Origin: Candidatus Acidiferrales bacterium
Lineage (GTDB): Bacteria; Acidobacteriota; Terriglobia; Acidoferrales; UBA7541
Length of the DNA stretch: 8,566 nucleotides
Direction: 5' to 3'
NCBI GenBank assembly: GCA_030043155.1
Contig: JASHYE010000358.1
Coordinates: 1-8,566, forward strand
In this document: one piece after another, positions 8,049-8,566 of the stretch
Position numbering within the stretch: position 1 is the first letter of the stretch
How the letters are laid out: every line of letters begins with the position of its first letter
Translations under genes and position numbers: made by a program
Notes under the pieces: model-generated
Told to the model about the DNA's origin: nothing
Databases searched by the model: none
What the model saw: only the letters and a program-made list of their open reading frames with translations

Positions 8049-8566
8049 ATGGGAAGCTTGCCAAGCCGGGAAGAAGCCTGGAAACTGCTATGTGAGTACA
8101 CGCAGAGCGAGAGCCTGCGGAAGCACGCCCTGGCCGTAGAGGCTTGTGTGCGCACGTATGCTCGGAAGAACTCCGCGGATGAAGAGCTTTGGAGCCGCGC
8201 CGCTTTGCTTCATGACTTCGACTATGAGCGCTGGCCGAACGCTGAGCATCGTCCCGACAAGGAACATCCTGCACAGGGCTCCGCGGTGCTTCGAGAGCGT
8301 GGCTACCCCGAAGAGATGATCCATGCCATTCTCGGACACGCCGATTACACTGGCGTGAAACGTGAATCGGCGCTCGACCACACGCTTTTCGCTTGTGATG
8401 AGCTTGCCGGCTTTCTGACGGCATGCGCGCTCATTAAGCCCAGCAAGAAAATCGCGGAAGTCGAAGCTGCCTCCGTAAAAAAGAAGCTGAAAGACAAGGC
8501 TTTTGCGCGCGGCGTTAACCGTGAAGATGTTCGCCGCGGGGCAGAAGAACTGGGCATCTCGTTGGA
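8049..8566 (+). CDS. HD-superfamily metal-dependent hydrolase, 5' part (3' end outside window)
   Basis: This is a predicted phosphohydrolase of the small stand-alone HD family (the COG2316-like, HDIG-type group). The frame is open from ATG 8049 to the window end, giving 172 codons, which is probably most of a protein of about 185 residues. The HD metal-site residues are in order: His26 (in SLRKHALAVEA), His55-Asp56 (ALLHDFDYE), His73 and His97 (AILGHADYTG), and Asp117 (FACDELAGF). The C-terminal block with IKPSKKIAEVEAASVKKKLKDKAF and GVNRED is typical of the family. The protein is soluble, with no signal peptide. Its substrate is unknown; nucleotides or other phosphoesters are the usual guess for HD proteins. 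It is divergent from the XRE regulator gene across a 257-nt region, so it may be a regulatory target. I could not find a convincing promoter of its own. Confidence 0.88.
   Translation, partial: MGSLPSREEAWKLLCEYTQSESLRKHALAVEACVRTYARKNSADEELWSRAALLHDFDYERWPNAEHRPDKEHPAQGSAVLRERGYPEEMIHAILGHADYTGVKRESALDHTLFACDELAGFLTACALIKPSKKIAEVEAASVKKKLKDKAFARGVNREDVRRGAEELGISL

Noticed and set aside
7754..8095. 113-residue open frame on the + strand across the divergent intergenic region
   Set aside because: It overlaps the start of the regulator, crosses its promoter, and runs into the HD-hydrolase start; the product has no recognisable features.
6629..8566. A new defence or toxin-antitoxin system formed by the XRE regulator, acetyltransferase and HD hydrolase
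   Set aside because: GNAT toxins pair with RHH or small XRE antitoxins, but this XRE protein is a larger zinc-ribbon regulator, the acetyltransferase is a generic type and broken, and the HD protein belongs to a housekeeping-like family.

Overview
The window is about 8.6 kb of moderately GC-rich bacterial chromosome. It is mostly core metabolism, with a small regulatory and accessory stretch at the right end. The F1-ATPase sequences, the class II fructose-bisphosphatase and the zinc-ribbon/XRE regulator together suggest a member of the Acidobacteriota or a close relative. This is an impression from family resemblance, not the result of a search.

Left part (1-4147, + strand): the distal half of an F1Fo-ATP synthase operon in the canonical order atpA (3' part only), atpG, atpD, atpC. 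The genes lie 14-28 nt apart. A small glutaredoxin-like gene follows 15 nt after atpC and is probably read on the same transcript. The ATP synthase genes show uneven ribosome-binding sites: atpD (beta, three copies per enzyme) has a good Shine-Dalgarno, while atpG and atpC (one copy each) have none that is convincing.

Middle (4148-6632, + strand): an 85-nt gap with a possible weak promoter, then a glutaryl-CoA dehydrogenase gene, then glpX (class II fructose-1,6-bisphosphatase) 25 nt later, then an unannotated-looking 48-residue single-pass membrane protein gene with a good ribosome-binding site. The dehydrogenase keeps all the residues tied to decarboxylation, which points to degradation of lysine, tryptophan or aromatic compounds through glutaryl-CoA to crotonyl-CoA. 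GlpX points to gluconeogenesis.

Right part: two genes on the - strand, a zinc-ribbon/XRE regulator (7144-7791) followed by a GNAT acetyltransferase (6629-7101) broken by a one-base deletion. The regulator is transcribed from a good sigma-70-type promoter (7872-7900) in a 257-nt divergent intergenic region. That region also holds a perfect 7-bp dyad, and on its other side an HD-superfamily hydrolase gene (from 8049) reads rightwards off the end of the window.

I found no RNA gene, CRISPR array, insertion sequence, prophage or recognisable defence system. The best leads are the small membrane protein, the GNAT frameshift, the divergent regulator/HD-hydrolase control region, and the translation-signal pattern in the ATP synthase operon.
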